NCBI GenBank assembly: GCA_963833885.1
Contig: CAWHZU010000007.1
Location: forward strand, 424,220-488,219
Direction of reading: 5' to 3'
Source of the DNA: JASHPR01 sp963833885
GTDB taxonomy: Bacteria > Actinomycetota > Actinomycetes > Streptosporangiales > Streptosporangiaceae
Length of the DNA stretch: 64,000 nt
Shown here: positions 1 through 9,748 of the stretch, in pieces
How the letters are laid out: every line of letters starts with the position of its first letter
How positions within the stretch are numbered: the stretch's first letter is position 1
Notes under the pieces: model-generated
The model's input: only the letters and a program-made list of their open reading frames with translations
What the model was told of the DNA's origin: nothing
Database searches by the model: none
Translations under genes and position numbers: made by a program

Positions 1-1
1 G

Positions 2-1807
2 CGCGCCCTGCTGCTCTTTCGCCTCGCCCGGCAAGACATCCGGCACCACCTCGCCCAGGCAGTGCTCCTGGTGATCGCGATTTCCGCGGCCACGGCCGTG
101 CTCAGCCTGGCCTTCGCGCTGAACGGCGTGAACACCAACCCCTATCAGCAGACCATGGCGGCGACGAAGGGGCCCGACGTCGTGGCCCAGAGCGGAAATA
201 ACCCCTACACCGGCGTGATGTCGTCGGCGGACCTCGCCGCCCTCGAGGCGCTGAACCACGCCAGTGGAGTGGCGGCCCACAGCGGCCCCTACCCGATCGT
301 CGGCGCCCTCGGCCCGGTGGGTCCCGTCATGCGCAGCGCGGACCTCGTTACCACAGTGCAGGTCGAAGGACGGGAGCCTGGCGTGGCCGCGGTCGACCAG
401 CCCAAGGTGACGGACGGGACGTGGATCGGATCTGGAGGCGTGGTGGTCGAGCGCTCCTTTGCCGAGGTGGCGAACCTGCGTCTGGGCCAGACGATCACGC
501 TGAATGGTCATCCCTTCCGGGTGGTCGGCTTCGCCGTCACGGCGGCATTCGGCGGCTTCCCGGGTTCGAGCCTGATATGGGCAACCGAAGCGGCCGCGCG
601 CAGCCTCGCATCCAAGGCGGACCCGCTGTCGTACATCTCGAACCTCAAGCTGTCCGACGCGTCGCCACGCGCGGTCAACGCGTTCGTGAACGCCTACGGC
701 CTCAAGTACAACGCTCCCGCCGACGCCACGACGCCGTCGCTCACCTCATGGACCGAGGTCGCCTACGGGGACGCCGCCTTCCTGCGCACCGACCAGAGCT
801 TCCTCTTTACCGGCGCCACACTGCTCGGCCTGCTCGCGCTCGCGAGCGTGGCCGTCCTCGTCGGCGGGCGCCTGGCGGAAGGCACCCGGCGGGTCGGACT
901 CTTGAAGGCCACCGGCGGCACGCCAGGCCTGGTCGCGGCGACCTTCCTTGCCGAGAACCTGTTCCTGGCGCTCGTCGCAGCCGTCGCGGGCCTGCTGGTC
1001 GGCTGGCTTGCGGCCCCGCTCATTTCCAATCCCGAGGCCGACCTCGTCGGCACTCCGGGAGCGCCGCCGCTCACGCTCGTCATGGTCCTCGTCGCCCTCG
1101 GCGTGGCGCTCGCCGTGGCGCTCGCATCGACGCTCGTTCCCGCGATCCGTGCCGCGCGGATGAGCACGGTCAGCGCGCTCGCCGACACCCCCCGCCTGCC
1201 GAAGCGGCGGGAACGGCTGATACGGATGTCACGAAAGCTGCCCGTGCCGGCGCTGTTCGGGCTGCGCCTCGTCGCCCGCCGGCCACGGCGCGCGATCTTC
1301 AGCGCGGCGAGCATCGCCGTCGCCGTCATGGGTCTCGTCGCCGCGCTCGCCATCCACGCCGCCGTCGACAACAAGCTCTCTCGCCTCCGGACGGGCGGCC
1401 TTGTCAACCCGGATGTCCCCCGGGCGGAGCAGGTGCTGACCGCCATCACGATCTCGCTGGTCGCCCTGGCCGCGCTCACTGTGATCTTCGCCGCCTTGGC
1501 GACGGTCCTCGACGCCCGACGCGCCTCCGCAGTGACGCTCGCGGTGGGTGCGACCCCGCAGCAGGTCCGGGCCGGGCTGATCATGGCGCAGATCATTCCT
1601 GCGCTGCCTGGCGCGATCCTCGGCCTCCCGCTCGGCATCGGCCTGTTCAAGGTCGCGGGCCATGGCCTGAACGGCCTGCCGCCCACGGGATGGCTCGTAG
1701 CCGCGGTGCTCGGAACCGTGGTCGTTGTGGCGGCGCTCACCAGCGTTCCGGCCCGGATCGGCCTCCGGCGACCCGTTGCCGAGATGCTCCAGACCGAGGC
1801 GCCTTAA
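2..1807 (+). CDS. FtsX/MacB-type ABC transporter permease (5' end outside window)
   Basis: Membrane permease of an FtsX-like ABC exporter, the type that moves lipoproteins or peptides or drives mechanotransmission. The frame is open to the left edge (about 601 residues visible), so the true start lies upstream; the GTG at 62 falls inside the first membrane helix and is not a credible start. The layout is a first helix at 62-120, a large extracytoplasmic domain to about 800, three helices at about 810-1170, a charged loop, then a second FtsX module with helices near 1300, 1440, 1600 and 1690. This is two fused FtsX domains with about eight helices. The ATPase partner is probably upstream and not visible. 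It ends 37 bases before the broken protease gene. Family assignment is firm; the substrate is unknown. Confidence 0.85.
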   Translation, partial: RALLLFRLARQDIRHHLAQAVLLVIAISAATAVLSLAFALNGVNTNPYQQTMAATKGPDVVAQSGNNPYTGVMSSADLAALEALNHASGVAAHSGPYPIVGALGPVGPVMRSADLVTTVQVEGREPGVAAVDQPKVTDGTWIGSGGVVVERSFAEVANLRLGQTITLNGHPFRVVGFAVTAAFGGFPGSSLIWATEAAARSLASKADPLSYISNLKLSDASPRAVNAFVNAYGLKYNAPADATTPSLTSWTEVAYGDAAFLRTDQSFLFTGATLLGLLALASVAVLVGGRLAEGTRRVGLLKATGGTPGLVAATFLAENLFLALVAAVAGLLVGWLAAPLISNPEADLVGTPGAPPLTLVMVLVALGVALAVALASTLVPAIRAARMSTVSALADTPRLPKRRERLIRMSRKLPVPALFGLRLVARRPRRAIFSAASIAVAVMGLVAALAIHAAVDNKLSRLRTGGLVNPDVPRAEQVLTAITISLVALAALTVIFAALATVLDARRASAVTLAVGATPQQVRAGLIMAQIIPALPGAILGLPLGIGLFKVAGHGLNGLPPTGWLVAAVLGTVVVVAALTSVPARIGLRRPVAEMLQTEAP

Positions 1808-1844
1808 GTGGGCAGGCCCGCCAACACCCGAATGAGGAAACGCG

Positions 1845-3058
1845 ATGCCTCTGAATAAGACCCCCGTCACCGGCCGCGCCCGCCGCGAGCCCGTCCCCGT
1901 CGCTGACCTGCCAGGCGGGCGGGCCGGTGCCCTGCTATAGCCCGCAGGAATACCAGATGACATATGGCGTCGCGCCGCTGCTGCGCCGCGGCATCAACGG
2001 ACGCGGCGAGACCGTCGTCGTCGGACCCGAACCGGCCGCAAGCCCGTCGCCGCACGGCCCCGCCGACATCCGCAAGGACCTGGCCTACTTCGACAAAATG
2101 TTCGCCCAGCCCCCGGCCAGACTGAAGGTCGTGAACGTCGCCAAATCCAAGACGCCCTACCTCGCCGGCAGCGAGGAACTCGGGGACACCGAGATGGTGC
2201 ACGCGTTCGCGCCCGCCGCCACCCTCGACGTCATCCTGATGCCCAAGGACATCGCCACGAGCCTCCCGAGCGCCATCGCGGCGATCACCAAGACGATCCA
2301 GGAAGGCGTCGCCCTGCACGCCGCGGTGGTCTCGATCAGCTTCAGCACTGGCGAGCACTCCCTCACCCGCACCGAGGCGGCCGCGATGCACAATGCGCTG
2401 GAACAGGCCCGCGACCAGCACGTCACCGTCATCGGCTCCTCCGGAGACGCCGGCGCCATCAGCAGCCACGAGGGGCCGCCGGTGCAGGTCAACATGCCCG
2501 CATCCGACCCCCTGGCGCTCGGGGTCGGCGGCACCATCCTGGACGCCACCCCGGTCGGCCGCTACCTGGGTGAGATGGCCTGGAATGACAACACTGATGC
2601 CTCCGGCGGCGGCTACAGCACCCTGTGGGCCCGGCCGTCCTGCCAGGACGGCCTCACCCGGGCCCGCGCCACCCGCGGCGTCCCGGACGTGTCCGCCAAC
2701 GCCGATCCCGACACCGCCATGGCGACGGTGGACAGCTCCGGCCAGCTCTCCCCGGACTCGGGCACCAGTTCCTCAGCCCCGTTGTGGGCGGGCGTGATCG
2801 CCCTGGCCGATCAGGAAACCACCCCTGGGCTTCGTCAACCCCGCCCTCTACGCTATTGCCCGCAGCTGGGCCTACCACCGCGCCTTCCACGACGTGGTCA
2901 CCGGCGACAACTCGATCCTGTGGCCCACCGGGGTCTACGTCGGCTACACCGCCGGACCCGGCTGGGACCCCGTTACCGGCCTGGGCAGCCCCGACGCCCA
3001 GTACCTCTTCCCCTGTCGCCCGCACCGCCCGCTGACCAGGGCACGAGGTGATGACTAG
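1845..3058 (+). pseudogene. S53 (sedolisin) serine-carboxyl peptidase, frameshifted and lacking its propeptide
   Basis: Remnant of a secreted acid-active endopeptidase. The central frame (1927-2820) shows the family's active site: Glu83 and Asp87 of EELGD (counting from GTG 1927), the oxyanion Asp in SSGDAG, and the nucleophile in SGTSSSAP. Near 2822, in a run of C, the frame moves by one base; the next frame continues with the expected calcium-site end (GFVNPALYA, FHDVVTGDN, GWDPVTGLGSP) to a stop at 3056-3058. At the 5' end an ATG at 1845 behind GAGGAA reads a different frame that stops at 1938, while the protease frame (CYSPQEYQ) has no start of its own. The usual long activation propeptide and signal peptide are missing. 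At least two frame breaks and a deletion make it non-functional unless the sequence is wrong. Confidence 0.75.
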
Positions 3059-3657
3059 CCCAGGGTTTTCTCGAACCAGTGATGGGCGTACGGCTCGTCG
3101 CTGAACGCGGGTACCTCGTGGTAACCGGCCGACCGGTACAGCGCGATGGCTTCGGTAAGGGAACCGTTGGTCTCCAGCCGGACGCAGCTGGCCCCGGCGT
3201 CCGCGGCACGTTCCTCCAGGCTGGCCAGGAGACGGCGGCCGAGCCCGAGCCCGCGGGCGTCCGGGGCCACCCACATACGCTTGATCTCGGTGGGAGCGCC
3301 GGGGTGGAACTTCAGCGCCCCGCACCCGACGGGCTCGCCGTGCAGGGTGGCGACCAGGAGCAGCCCGGCGGGCGGGGTCAGCTCGTCGTCATCGGCGGAG
3401 ATGCTCCGCGCCGGGTCGAAGCCGCCATCGAAGCGCCGGGCCAGCTCGCCGAAATAGGACCGCAGGCAGAACCGGGCATCCGGCCGCCTGGGGTCGCACC
3501 CGGCGATCCGCACCGCCGAGGCTCCCACCAGCCGCTCCACCCCGGCAATAGTAGTCAGAGAACCATGCCGGAGCCGGCCTGCGGGAAGGCTGAGCAGTAG
3601 CGTTGCGTTACGGGCTCTTGGACGGTCAATTACTGGCTTACAGCGGAGGTTGGTCAT
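3055..3657 (-). CDS. GNAT-family N-acetyltransferase, possibly the tail of a MarR-GNAT fusion
   Basis: Acetyl-CoA-dependent acetyltransferase domain covering the last 130 or so residues, with the acetyl-CoA loop RGLGLGRRLL, a GALKFH strand and a C-terminal RSAGYHEVPAF segment. The substrate is unknown. The domain resembles the C-terminal half of actinobacterial MarR-GNAT fusions, and the short stretch before it (VERLVGASAVRI) resembles the linker helix of those fusions, but no MarR domain is present. The first 35 residues have odd composition and overlap the start of the divergent rhodanese gene, so the true start may be the GTG near 3540. Its stop overlaps the end of the convergent protease remnant. 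The acetyltransferase call is firm; the truncation is inference. Confidence 0.75.
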   Translation of the reverse strand: MTNLRCKPVIDRPRARNATLLLSLPAGRLRHGSLTTIAGVERLVGASAVRIAGCDPRRPDARFCLRSYFGELARRFDGGFDPARSISADDDELTPPAGLLLVATLHGEPVGCGALKFHPGAPTEIKRMWVAPDARGLGLGRRLLASLEERAADAGASCVRLETNGSLTEAIALYRSAGYHEVPAFSDEPYAHHWFEKTLG

Positions 3658-4537
3658 GGCAGTGCCGCACGATTCCGCATCGAAGTTTCAGGAGTACGCC
3701 CGGCCGGAGATGCTGGTCAGCACCGACTGGCTGGCCGAGCATCTGGACGATCCCGGGCTTGTCGTCGCCGAGTCCGACGAGGACGTGCTGCTCTACGAGA
3801 CCGGCCACATCCCCGGCGCGGTCAAGCTCGACTGGCACACCGAGCTCAACGACCCGGAGACTCGTGACTACGTCGACGGGGCCGGCTTCGCCCGGCTGAT
3901 GGAGAAGAAGGGGATCAGCCGGGACACCACGCTGATCCTCTACGGCGACCGCAACAACTGGTGGGCGGCGTACGCGCTGTGGGTGTGCACCCTGTTCGGG
4001 CACCCGGACGTGCGCCTGCTCGACGGCGGCCGGGCCAAGTGGATCGCCGAGGGCCGGGCGCTGAGCACCGAGGTACCGCAGCGCCCCCGCGGCAGCTATC
4101 CGGTGGTGGAGCGCGATGACACCACCGTGCGCGCGTTCCGGGATCAGGTCGTGACCCACCTCGGCCTGCCCATGATCGACGTGCGCTCTCCCGGCGAGTA
4201 CAGCGGCGAGCTGCTGCACATGCCGGACTATCCGCAGGAAGGTGCGGTAAGGGGCGGCCACATCCCCGGCGCCAGGAACATTCCCTGGGCCCGTGCGGCC
4301 GCGGAGGACGCCACGTTCCGGACCCGCAAGGAGCTCGAGGCGATCTACCAGGATGAGGCGGGGCTGCGTTCCGACGACGACGTCGTCGTCTACTGCCGGA
4401 TCGGCGAGCGGTCCAGCCACACCTGGTTCGTGCTGCACCACCTGCTGGGTTACCCGCACGTGCGCAACTACGACGGTTCGTGGACCGAGTGGGGCAACTC
4501 GGTACGGGTGCCGATCCGCAGGGGCGAGCAGCCGTGA
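3656..4537 (+). CDS. thiosulfate/3-mercaptopyruvate sulfurtransferase (tandem rhodanese)
   Basis: Two-domain rhodanese of 293 residues that carries sulfane sulfur on a cysteine for delivery to acceptors. The N-terminal domain (about 20-135) is the inactive copy. The C-terminal domain (about 165-290) has the active loop with Cys247 in YCRIGERSS. The typical landmarks GHIPGA occur in both domains, and SWTEWGN closes the protein. ATG 3656 is preferred over GTG 3650 because the domain begins right after it. It overlaps the next gene by 4 bases (GTGA), so the two are translationally coupled. That pairing with SufE is common in actinobacteria and points to sulfur trafficking for Fe-S clusters or sulfur detoxification. 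Confidence 0.93.
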   Translation: MAVPHDSASKFQEYARPEMLVSTDWLAEHLDDPGLVVAESDEDVLLYETGHIPGAVKLDWHTELNDPETRDYVDGAGFARLMEKKGISRDTTLILYGDRNNWWAAYALWVCTLFGHPDVRLLDGGRAKWIAEGRALSTEVPQRPRGSYPVVERDDTTVRAFRDQVVTHLGLPMIDVRSPGEYSGELLHMPDYPQEGAVRGGHIPGARNIPWARAAAEDATFRTRKELEAIYQDEAGLRSDDDVVVYCRIGERSSHTWFVLHHLLGYPHVRNYDGSWTEWGNSVRVPIRRGEQP

Positions 4538-4977
4538 CCGCCGACGCCGGCACCCTGCCTCCCCGGCTGCAGGAGATCGCCGAGGAATTCACGGATACGC
4601 CGGACTCGATGCGACTGCAGACGCTGCTGGAGTTCTCCGAGGAACTGCCGCCGCTGCCCGAGAGGTACGCGGATCATCACGACCTGCTCGAGCAGGTGCC
4701 GGAGTGCCAGACGCCGCTGTTCCTGGCCGTCGAGGTGGACGCCGACGGGGTCGTCCACCTGTTCTTTGACGCGCCACGGGAGGCGCCGACCACCCGCGGT
4801 TTCGCCGGCATCCTGCACGCCGCGCTCGACGGGCTCGGCGCGGACGAGGTACTGGAAACGCCGGAGGAGTTCCCGAGCCGGCTCGGGCTGCTGGACCTGG
4901 TGAGCCCGCTGCGGCTGCGCGGCATGGCCGCAATGCTGGGCCGGATCAAGCGGCAGGTCCGCGAGCGCATGGGCTGA
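4534..4977 (+). CDS. SufE-family sulfur acceptor protein
   Basis: Small SufE-fold protein (147 residues) that accepts persulfide sulfur and passes it on. The acceptor cysteine is Cys58 in VPECQTP, which corresponds to the GCQS loop of SufE; the following beta segment (LFLAVEVDADGVVHLFF) and the LRLRGM C-terminal helix fit the family. The start is GTG 4534, whose GTGA overlaps the rhodanese stop; a longer upstream frame is only the shadow of the rhodanese. The direct coupling suggests that the rhodanese, rather than a SufS desulfurase, is its sulfur donor here (inference). Its last 32 bases overlap the convergent glyoxalase-fold gene. Confidence 0.9.
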   Translation: MTADAGTLPPRLQEIAEEFTDTPDSMRLQTLLEFSEELPPLPERYADHHDLLEQVPECQTPLFLAVEVDADGVVHLFFDAPREAPTTRGFAGILHAALDGLGADEVLETPEEFPSRLGLLDLVSPLRLRGMAAMLGRIKRQVRERMG

Positions 4978-5365
4978 CACCCCGCTGGTCACGGCGCAGC
5001 GGGTGGTCCGCGGGAACCTCGACCAGCACGATCCGGACGCCGTCCGGGTCCTCGATCCACATCTCAACGAGACCCCAGGGCTCGGTCGCCGGCCGGCGAA
5101 GGACCCGGGCGCCGGCCGCAGTCAGCCGTTCGTGCTCGGCGCGGACGTCCCGCACCTGGAGCCAGAGCATCGTCGACGCACCTGGCCGGTCGGCGGCGTG
5201 CCCGGACACCTCAAGGAACCCAGAGCCGAGAAAGAACACCATGCCGGGATCGGCCGGGGAGCCGAACTCCCTGGCGACCGCCAAGCCCAGCACATCCCGG
5301 TAGAAGCGGCGGCTGCGGGCGAGGTCCGTGGGGCGCAGCAGAATCCGGCTGCTCAACACGTCCAT
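4946..5365 (-). CDS. VOC (glyoxalase/bleomycin-resistance) family protein
   Basis: Single vicinal-oxygen-chelate domain of 139 residues with the paired beta-alpha-beta-beta-beta modules: LRPTDLARSRRFYRDVLGL at the N-terminus and IEDPDGVRIVLVEVP at the C-terminus. Members are metal enzymes (glyoxalase, dioxygenase, epimerase) or resistance proteins; nothing here fixes the substrate. ATG 5365 is chosen because the domain starts directly with MDVLSSRI; the 20 extra upstream codons are non-conserved. The gene is convergent with sufE and overlaps its end. Confidence 0.82.
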   Translation of the reverse strand: MDVLSSRILLRPTDLARSRRFYRDVLGLAVAREFGSPADPGMVFFLGSGFLEVSGHAADRPGASTMLWLQVRDVRAEHERLTAAGARVLRRPATEPWGLVEMWIEDPDGVRIVLVEVPADHPLRRDQRGVSPCARGPAA

Positions 5366-5504
5366 GCGACCATCCTCGCAGCCACCAGCGATGACGGCTG
5401 GCGCCGTTGGCTGTCTTGCCCGCACTGCCTGACGACGGCCAGCCGGATCGGTTCTGGCACAAAGATCGTGATTGCCGCATTGCCACCCTAGGACCTAATG
5501 CCGC

Positions 5505-6030
5505 TTAGTTGATCTTGGGATCTCATGCGTGCCGCCGCTGGGTGTCGGGATGATCGCGGGTTATGACGCAGACTGGGGTGGTGGCTGGCGGCCGTCTGGC
5601 TGACTGGATCTCCCTGGGCGTGCTGCCGTCCCGGGTGCCGGACGCGGTCGATGAGGCGGTCGAGGCGACGGGGAAGAAGGCGCAGCGCAGGGGCGGGAAG
5701 CTGCCGCCCCGGGTGGTCGCCTACCTGGTCATGGGCGCTGGCGAATGTTCGCCGAGGAAGACTACGAGCAGATCGAGGCCCGGCTGGCCGGGACTTTCGC
5801 GGACTGAGACGGCTGGGAGGAGTCCTGGGGGGCGGGCGCCGACCTCGGGCGGGATCCGCAGCCCGCCAGAGGCTGGGGGCCGAGCCCATGGCGGAATTGT
5901 TCTCGCAGGTCGCGGCCCAGGTTGCGGACATGATGACGTCGGGTGCGTTCCTCGGGCCGTGGCGCCTGATGAGACATCGACGGGATTTAGTGGGACGTCC
6001 CGGACACGCCGGGCAGCGCCCAGTTGACTG
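5505..6030 (+). mobile_element. IS4-family insertion sequence remnant (transposase 5' part, broken)
   Basis: Transposase start at ATG 5563 (MTQTGVVAGGRLADWI), typical of actinobacterial IS4 transposases. The expected continuation is present but in other frames: an ALAxFAEEDYEQIEARL segment near 5740-5805, an ELFSQVAAQVAD segment near 5890-5935, and WRLM then IDG near 5960, followed by an in-frame TAG and WDVPDTPGSA. Only about the first third of the protein remains, with at least three frame breaks and one stop. The left end carries a TTGATCTTGGGATCT motif at 5509-5523 just before the start. The catalytic DDE part is absent, so the element is dead. Confidence 0.7.
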
Positions 6031-6073
6031 ATCCTCCAGCCAGTGGCCCGGACTCAATGTCACCCAGCTTGGG

Positions 6074-6088
6074 TTGATCTTGTGATCT
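6074..6088 (+). repeat. second copy of an IS4-type end motif (TTGATCTTGTGATCT)
   Basis: This 15-base motif matches the one at 5509-5523 with one mismatch and in the same orientation; both are followed by a similar GTGCCG stretch. It may be the left end of a second, now lost, copy of the same IS family. That is inference from two copies only. Confidence 0.4.
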
Positions 6089-6114
6089 GCCTGCGGGTTC
6101 GTGCCGGGGTCGGC

Positions 6115-6345
6115 AGTTCTGGCGCGGGGGAAAGAGCGAGCGGCTCGAGGTGGGTCATCGACGGCATCTTCGTATGGGGTACAGCCGTGTGGCTTGAGGG
6201 CGCTGACCTGATCGTGTGGCTGGATCTGCTATGGCGGGCAGCCCGCCGCAGGATCTTGACGCGGCACCTCCGGCTGACGGCAGCCGGCGCCAATCCCCAT
6301 CGCGGGCGCGGCTGCTGTGGGCTTTGTTCGTCTGACTTGTCTAGC
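6115..6345 (+). pseudogene. fragment of a P-loop nucleoside/adenylate-kinase-like protein
   Basis: One frame reads WVIDG, then LEGADLIVWLDLLWRAARRRI, a pattern found in FlaR/adenylate-kinase-like P-loop proteins after the nucleotide loop. The Walker A part and a proper start are missing and the frame ends at 6352. It sits between IS debris and a small membrane protein, so it is probably a leftover of gene decay. A better-preserved relative is at 45265-45791. Low confidence: the match is to one short segment. Confidence 0.35.
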
Positions 6346-6443
6346 AGGCAGTAGGCGTCGACCTCGGCGTTGCGGTCAAGCTCCTTGGTGAGGCGAATCG
6401 CTGGGCGGGCGGGGCCGGGCATGGATGCCCGGCCCCGCTGAGC

Positions 6444-6743
6444 TCAGGCGCCCTCGGTGAGCGGCTTAAGGAGGGCGGTGCGCGCCCGGTCTAGCAGCAC
6501 CGCGACGTTGGCGGCCACTAGAGCTGCCCCGACGGCGATCAGAGCGATCTGCCAGCCGGTCATACCGCACACGACCACGGTGTGGACCTGGACCGGCGGA
6601 GCCGGTGTCGTGGCGCCCCCAGAGCCACCAGGCGGCAGGGGCATGGCGAACGCGGCGGGCGCGGCGACAGCGAGCCCGATCCAGGCGCAGGCCAGCCCGG
6701 CCAGCGCGCCGGCGATGCGGCGGATGCGGCGGATGGGATTCAT
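6444..6743 (-). CDS. small secreted or membrane protein, unknown function
   Basis: A 99-residue protein that I do not recognise. It begins with a basic N-terminus (MNPIRRIRRI) and a signal-like hydrophobic stretch ending in an AFA-type cleavage site near residue 33, then a Pro/Gly/Thr-rich linker, a second hydrophobic helix (GWQIALIAVGAALVAANVAVLL, about 63-84) and a short cytoplasmic tail. The reading frame is supported by a strong ribosome site, AAAGGAGAT, 6 bases before the ATG at 6743. The layout fits a small type I or two-helix membrane protein. It lies downstream of the broken LuxR regulator on the same strand. Confidence 0.65.
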   Translation of the reverse strand: MNPIRRIRRIAGALAGLACAWIGLAVAAPAAFAMPLPPGGSGGATTPAPPVQVHTVVVCGMTGWQIALIAVGAALVAANVAVLLDRARTALLKPLTEGA

Positions 6744-6841
6744 GACGATCTCCTTTCACTCTGGATGAGTTCAAAGCGACCGTACGGCGGCAGGCCTGCG
6801 GCCCGAATCGGAGCCGACACCCGGGTTTCCCGCGGCGTTCC

Positions 6842-9439
6842 CTATATTTCTGCCGCGCCGGCCACCCGCAGCCGGGCGGCTTGCGCGGCAGAGGCCTCGC
6901 GGGTCGGGGTACCGAGTTTGGCCAGCACGGCGGAGACGTGCTGTTCGACGGTCTTGGCGGAGAGGAACAGCCTGGCAGCGATCTCGGAGTTGCTGTAACT
7001 GGCGCTGATCAGGTCGAGCACCTCACGCTCGCGCGGGGTCAGCCCGAGCGGATCGGACCGCGTAGCTGCCTGCGGCCCGGCGGGGATCGACCGGACGCCT
7101 AGCCGGCGCATACTGTGCCGCGTGAGCTGGGCGGCGGCCGGTGCGCCCAGGCAGGTGAAGATTTTCAGAGCCTGGCGCAGCGCCGCCTCTTGGCCCGTGT
7201 CGTGCAGGGCCAGCGCCTCCTCATAGGGGCAGCCCAGGCTGGCCCACAGACGGGCGGCTTCCTGCCCGTCGCCTGACACCTGCAGCCGGTAGGGCCCGGC
7301 CAGCTCACCGCGCGGATGCCGGGTCGAGCCCGTGCGCCGCAGCCAGGCACTGATCTCGCCGCGCTCCCATTCATCCGAGCCGCCGACACGTCATGGGCCA
7401 GCTCAGCCTCGCGGATGGCTTGCGCCGTCTTTCACTGCAGCCAGTACGTTCCGGCGCGGGCCAGCCGTACCGGAATGATCCACTGTGGCTCAGCGCTGGC
7501 GTCCGCGGCGGCGGCCGCCTCATCGAGATACCCCCAGGCATCCGGCTGGCCGCGCCTGGCCCGGATTACGCCGAGTACGTGCAGCGGGTGAAGCCGGTAC
7601 AGCGAAGACAGGCCGGCGCTGGCCAGCAGTTCGGTGCTGAGCGTTACCGCCTCATCCCAGAGCCCGGTTCGCTCCAGGGCTGCTCCCCGCTCTCCCTGCA
7701 GGAAGGCCGCGTGCGAACCGAGCTCGTGCTCCTCGCAGTAGGCGATGCCATCAGTGAAGTACCGCTCCGCCTCGGCGAATCGCCGATACTCGGCATACGA
7801 GCTGTAGAGATTCGCGAAGGCCCGCCCCGCCTCGTACTCAAGACCCGCGGCGAGCGCGATGTCCAGCGCCCGGCGCAGGTACCCGACCCACTCGCCGCCC
7901 GTGTGGGCAACCGAGGAGCTCTGGGCGGTGAGCGCGTCACTGAGCACATCGAGCGCGCCCAGCGGTTCCGCGATCGCCTGTGCTCGCATCGCCAACTCGA
8001 TCGCCGCAGGATGCTCACCGAAACACATCCGCGTGCTGGCAAGGCGGGAATACGCATGCGCGAGCTCGGTCACGGGCCCGAGCGGCTCGAGGACCCTCAC
8101 CGCGGCCTCGGCCGCGGTCACCGAATCAGGGCCCCGGCCCAGATGCTGAAAGGCGAAGGACAGGTTGCGCAACGTGTCGCCCTCGCGCAGACAATCACCG
8201 GCCTGACGCCACAACGCCAGCGCCTGCTCGCCGGTGTCGACGGCGCCCTGGAACCGGCCGAGCAGCATCAGCTCGTAGGCAAGCCCGTCATAAAGCCCAG
8301 CGGTCACACCCGGGCCGGCTTCGGCGGCGAATCGCAGGGCACGCTCGAACTGCGCGACCGCCTCCCGGTGCGAGGCCAGCTCGGCGGCCTGGCGCGCGGC
8401 GCGCGGCGCATGGTGCAACACCGCCGGCCCGTCGCCCGCGGCCTCGGAGTGAAACGCCATCCGGGCATCGTCGTCGCATCCCAGCGAACCAAGAGCAGCC
8501 AGGATCCGGGCGTGGACGGCGCTGACGGCGGTGCGCCGAGAATCGCCTGTTCCACCGCGAGCCGGGCGATCTCATGGCGGAACCTCAGCCACCCGCCATA
8601 CTCAGCGAGCAGCCCGGACGCGAGAATCTCATCCACGGCCGCCGGCGGGCAAGCCACGGCAGACGTCAGCAGGTCCAGCTCCACGCGAGCACCGATCAGC
8701 GCCGCCACGTCCAGCACCTCACGGGACCCGCCGCTCAGCCGCGCGGCACGCGCCAGCACCGCATCGCGCGCCGACGAAGGGCACGACGCCCAGTCCCAGC
8801 CTGCACCACTTCAGTGACGTAGAACGGGTTCCCGCCGGTCAGCCGGTACAAGGCGGCCGCCTCCAGACCGCTCCCGCCAGCCAGGATCCGCACCGCGTCC
8901 GCCGACAGCGGCGCCAGTTCCACCCGCCGGGTCGACCGCTGCGTGGCCAGGTCACCAAGCGCAATACGGAGCGGATCGTCCGCCGCCAGGCCATCGTCGC
9001 GGTAGGTGGCGATCAGCAGCACCGGCGCAGCCCGCAGCCGCCGGCCAAGGAACCGCAGCATGTCGACGGTCGCCTCATCCGCCCAGTGAACGTCCTCCAC
9101 GACCATTATGTTCAGCGTTCCGGATTCGCTGACCTGGCGCAGCAGAGCGCGGAACAGATCCTCACGGGCCGCGCCGGCCCGGCAAAGGTCTCCTAGTTCC
9201 CCGCCGAGCTGCTCGGCCAAGTCGAACAGCGGCCCGAGCGGACTGGGGGTGAACAGGCCATCGCAGGCCCCCCACGACCAGCAAGCATCCGCCACGTCAT
9301 CGTGCAGCCGCTCCACGAGAGCCGACTTGCCGACGCCCGCCTCCCCGGCCACCAGGACCAGCCGCCCCTCGCCGCGCCGTGCCTCGCGCGCGTAGTCGGC
9401 CAGCGACGCCAGAGACGACCTCCCGCTCCAGCAACTGCA
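6842..9439 (-). pseudogene. LAL-type LuxR transcriptional regulator (ATPase-TPR-HTH), broken in several frames
   Basis: Large ATP-binding LuxR-family regulator of roughly 860 codons. It starts at ATG 9439 (MQLLERE) and changes frame within about 30 codons. The ATPase part follows with Walker A GEAGVGKSAL (near 9345) and Walker B VVEDVHWADE (near 9085). Frames change again near 8775 and near 8520, then a long TPR-like helical region runs to an in-frame TGA at 7432. Another change near 7380 leads to the C-terminal LuxR helix-turn-helix (LTPREREVLDLI, then AKTVEQHVSAVLAKL) ending at 6842. All domains are present in order, so this is either a recently inactivated gene or a stretch of poor sequence. 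Intact members activate secondary-metabolite or sugar genes. Confidence 0.8.
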
Positions 9440-9748
9440 TGCTCACAGTGTCCCTCACCAGCGCCCAGTGCCAACCGGTGACCCGAGCGCATTCGGCCAA
9501 CGTGGCAGCTTCTGGAACCCGGACCCGCGGCCCGATGCTAAGCCAGCATCCTGCGCTCGGCACGAGTTATCCCTCCAGCCACACCGCCATCTACCGCAGC
9601 GCGGCACGCATCAGTCACACCTAGTCGGCGATCGGGGCAGCGTGGCGGCGCGTCGACTAGCGAATCCGGTCACGCTCTGTGATGGCCATGGGGTCTTCTT
9701 CGTGGCCGCCAGCGGGCAGATCCGGGGTCTCTGCCGCGAATTCTGTGA
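9440..9748. other. intergenic stretch without a convincing gene
   Basis: These 309 bases contain no conserved reading frame. The right third (about 9723-9748) reads GGGTCTCTGCCGCGAATTC then TGTGATCA directly after the end of the transposase fragment, and could be the outer end of the ISL3 element. I see nothing else in it. Confidence 0.4.
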
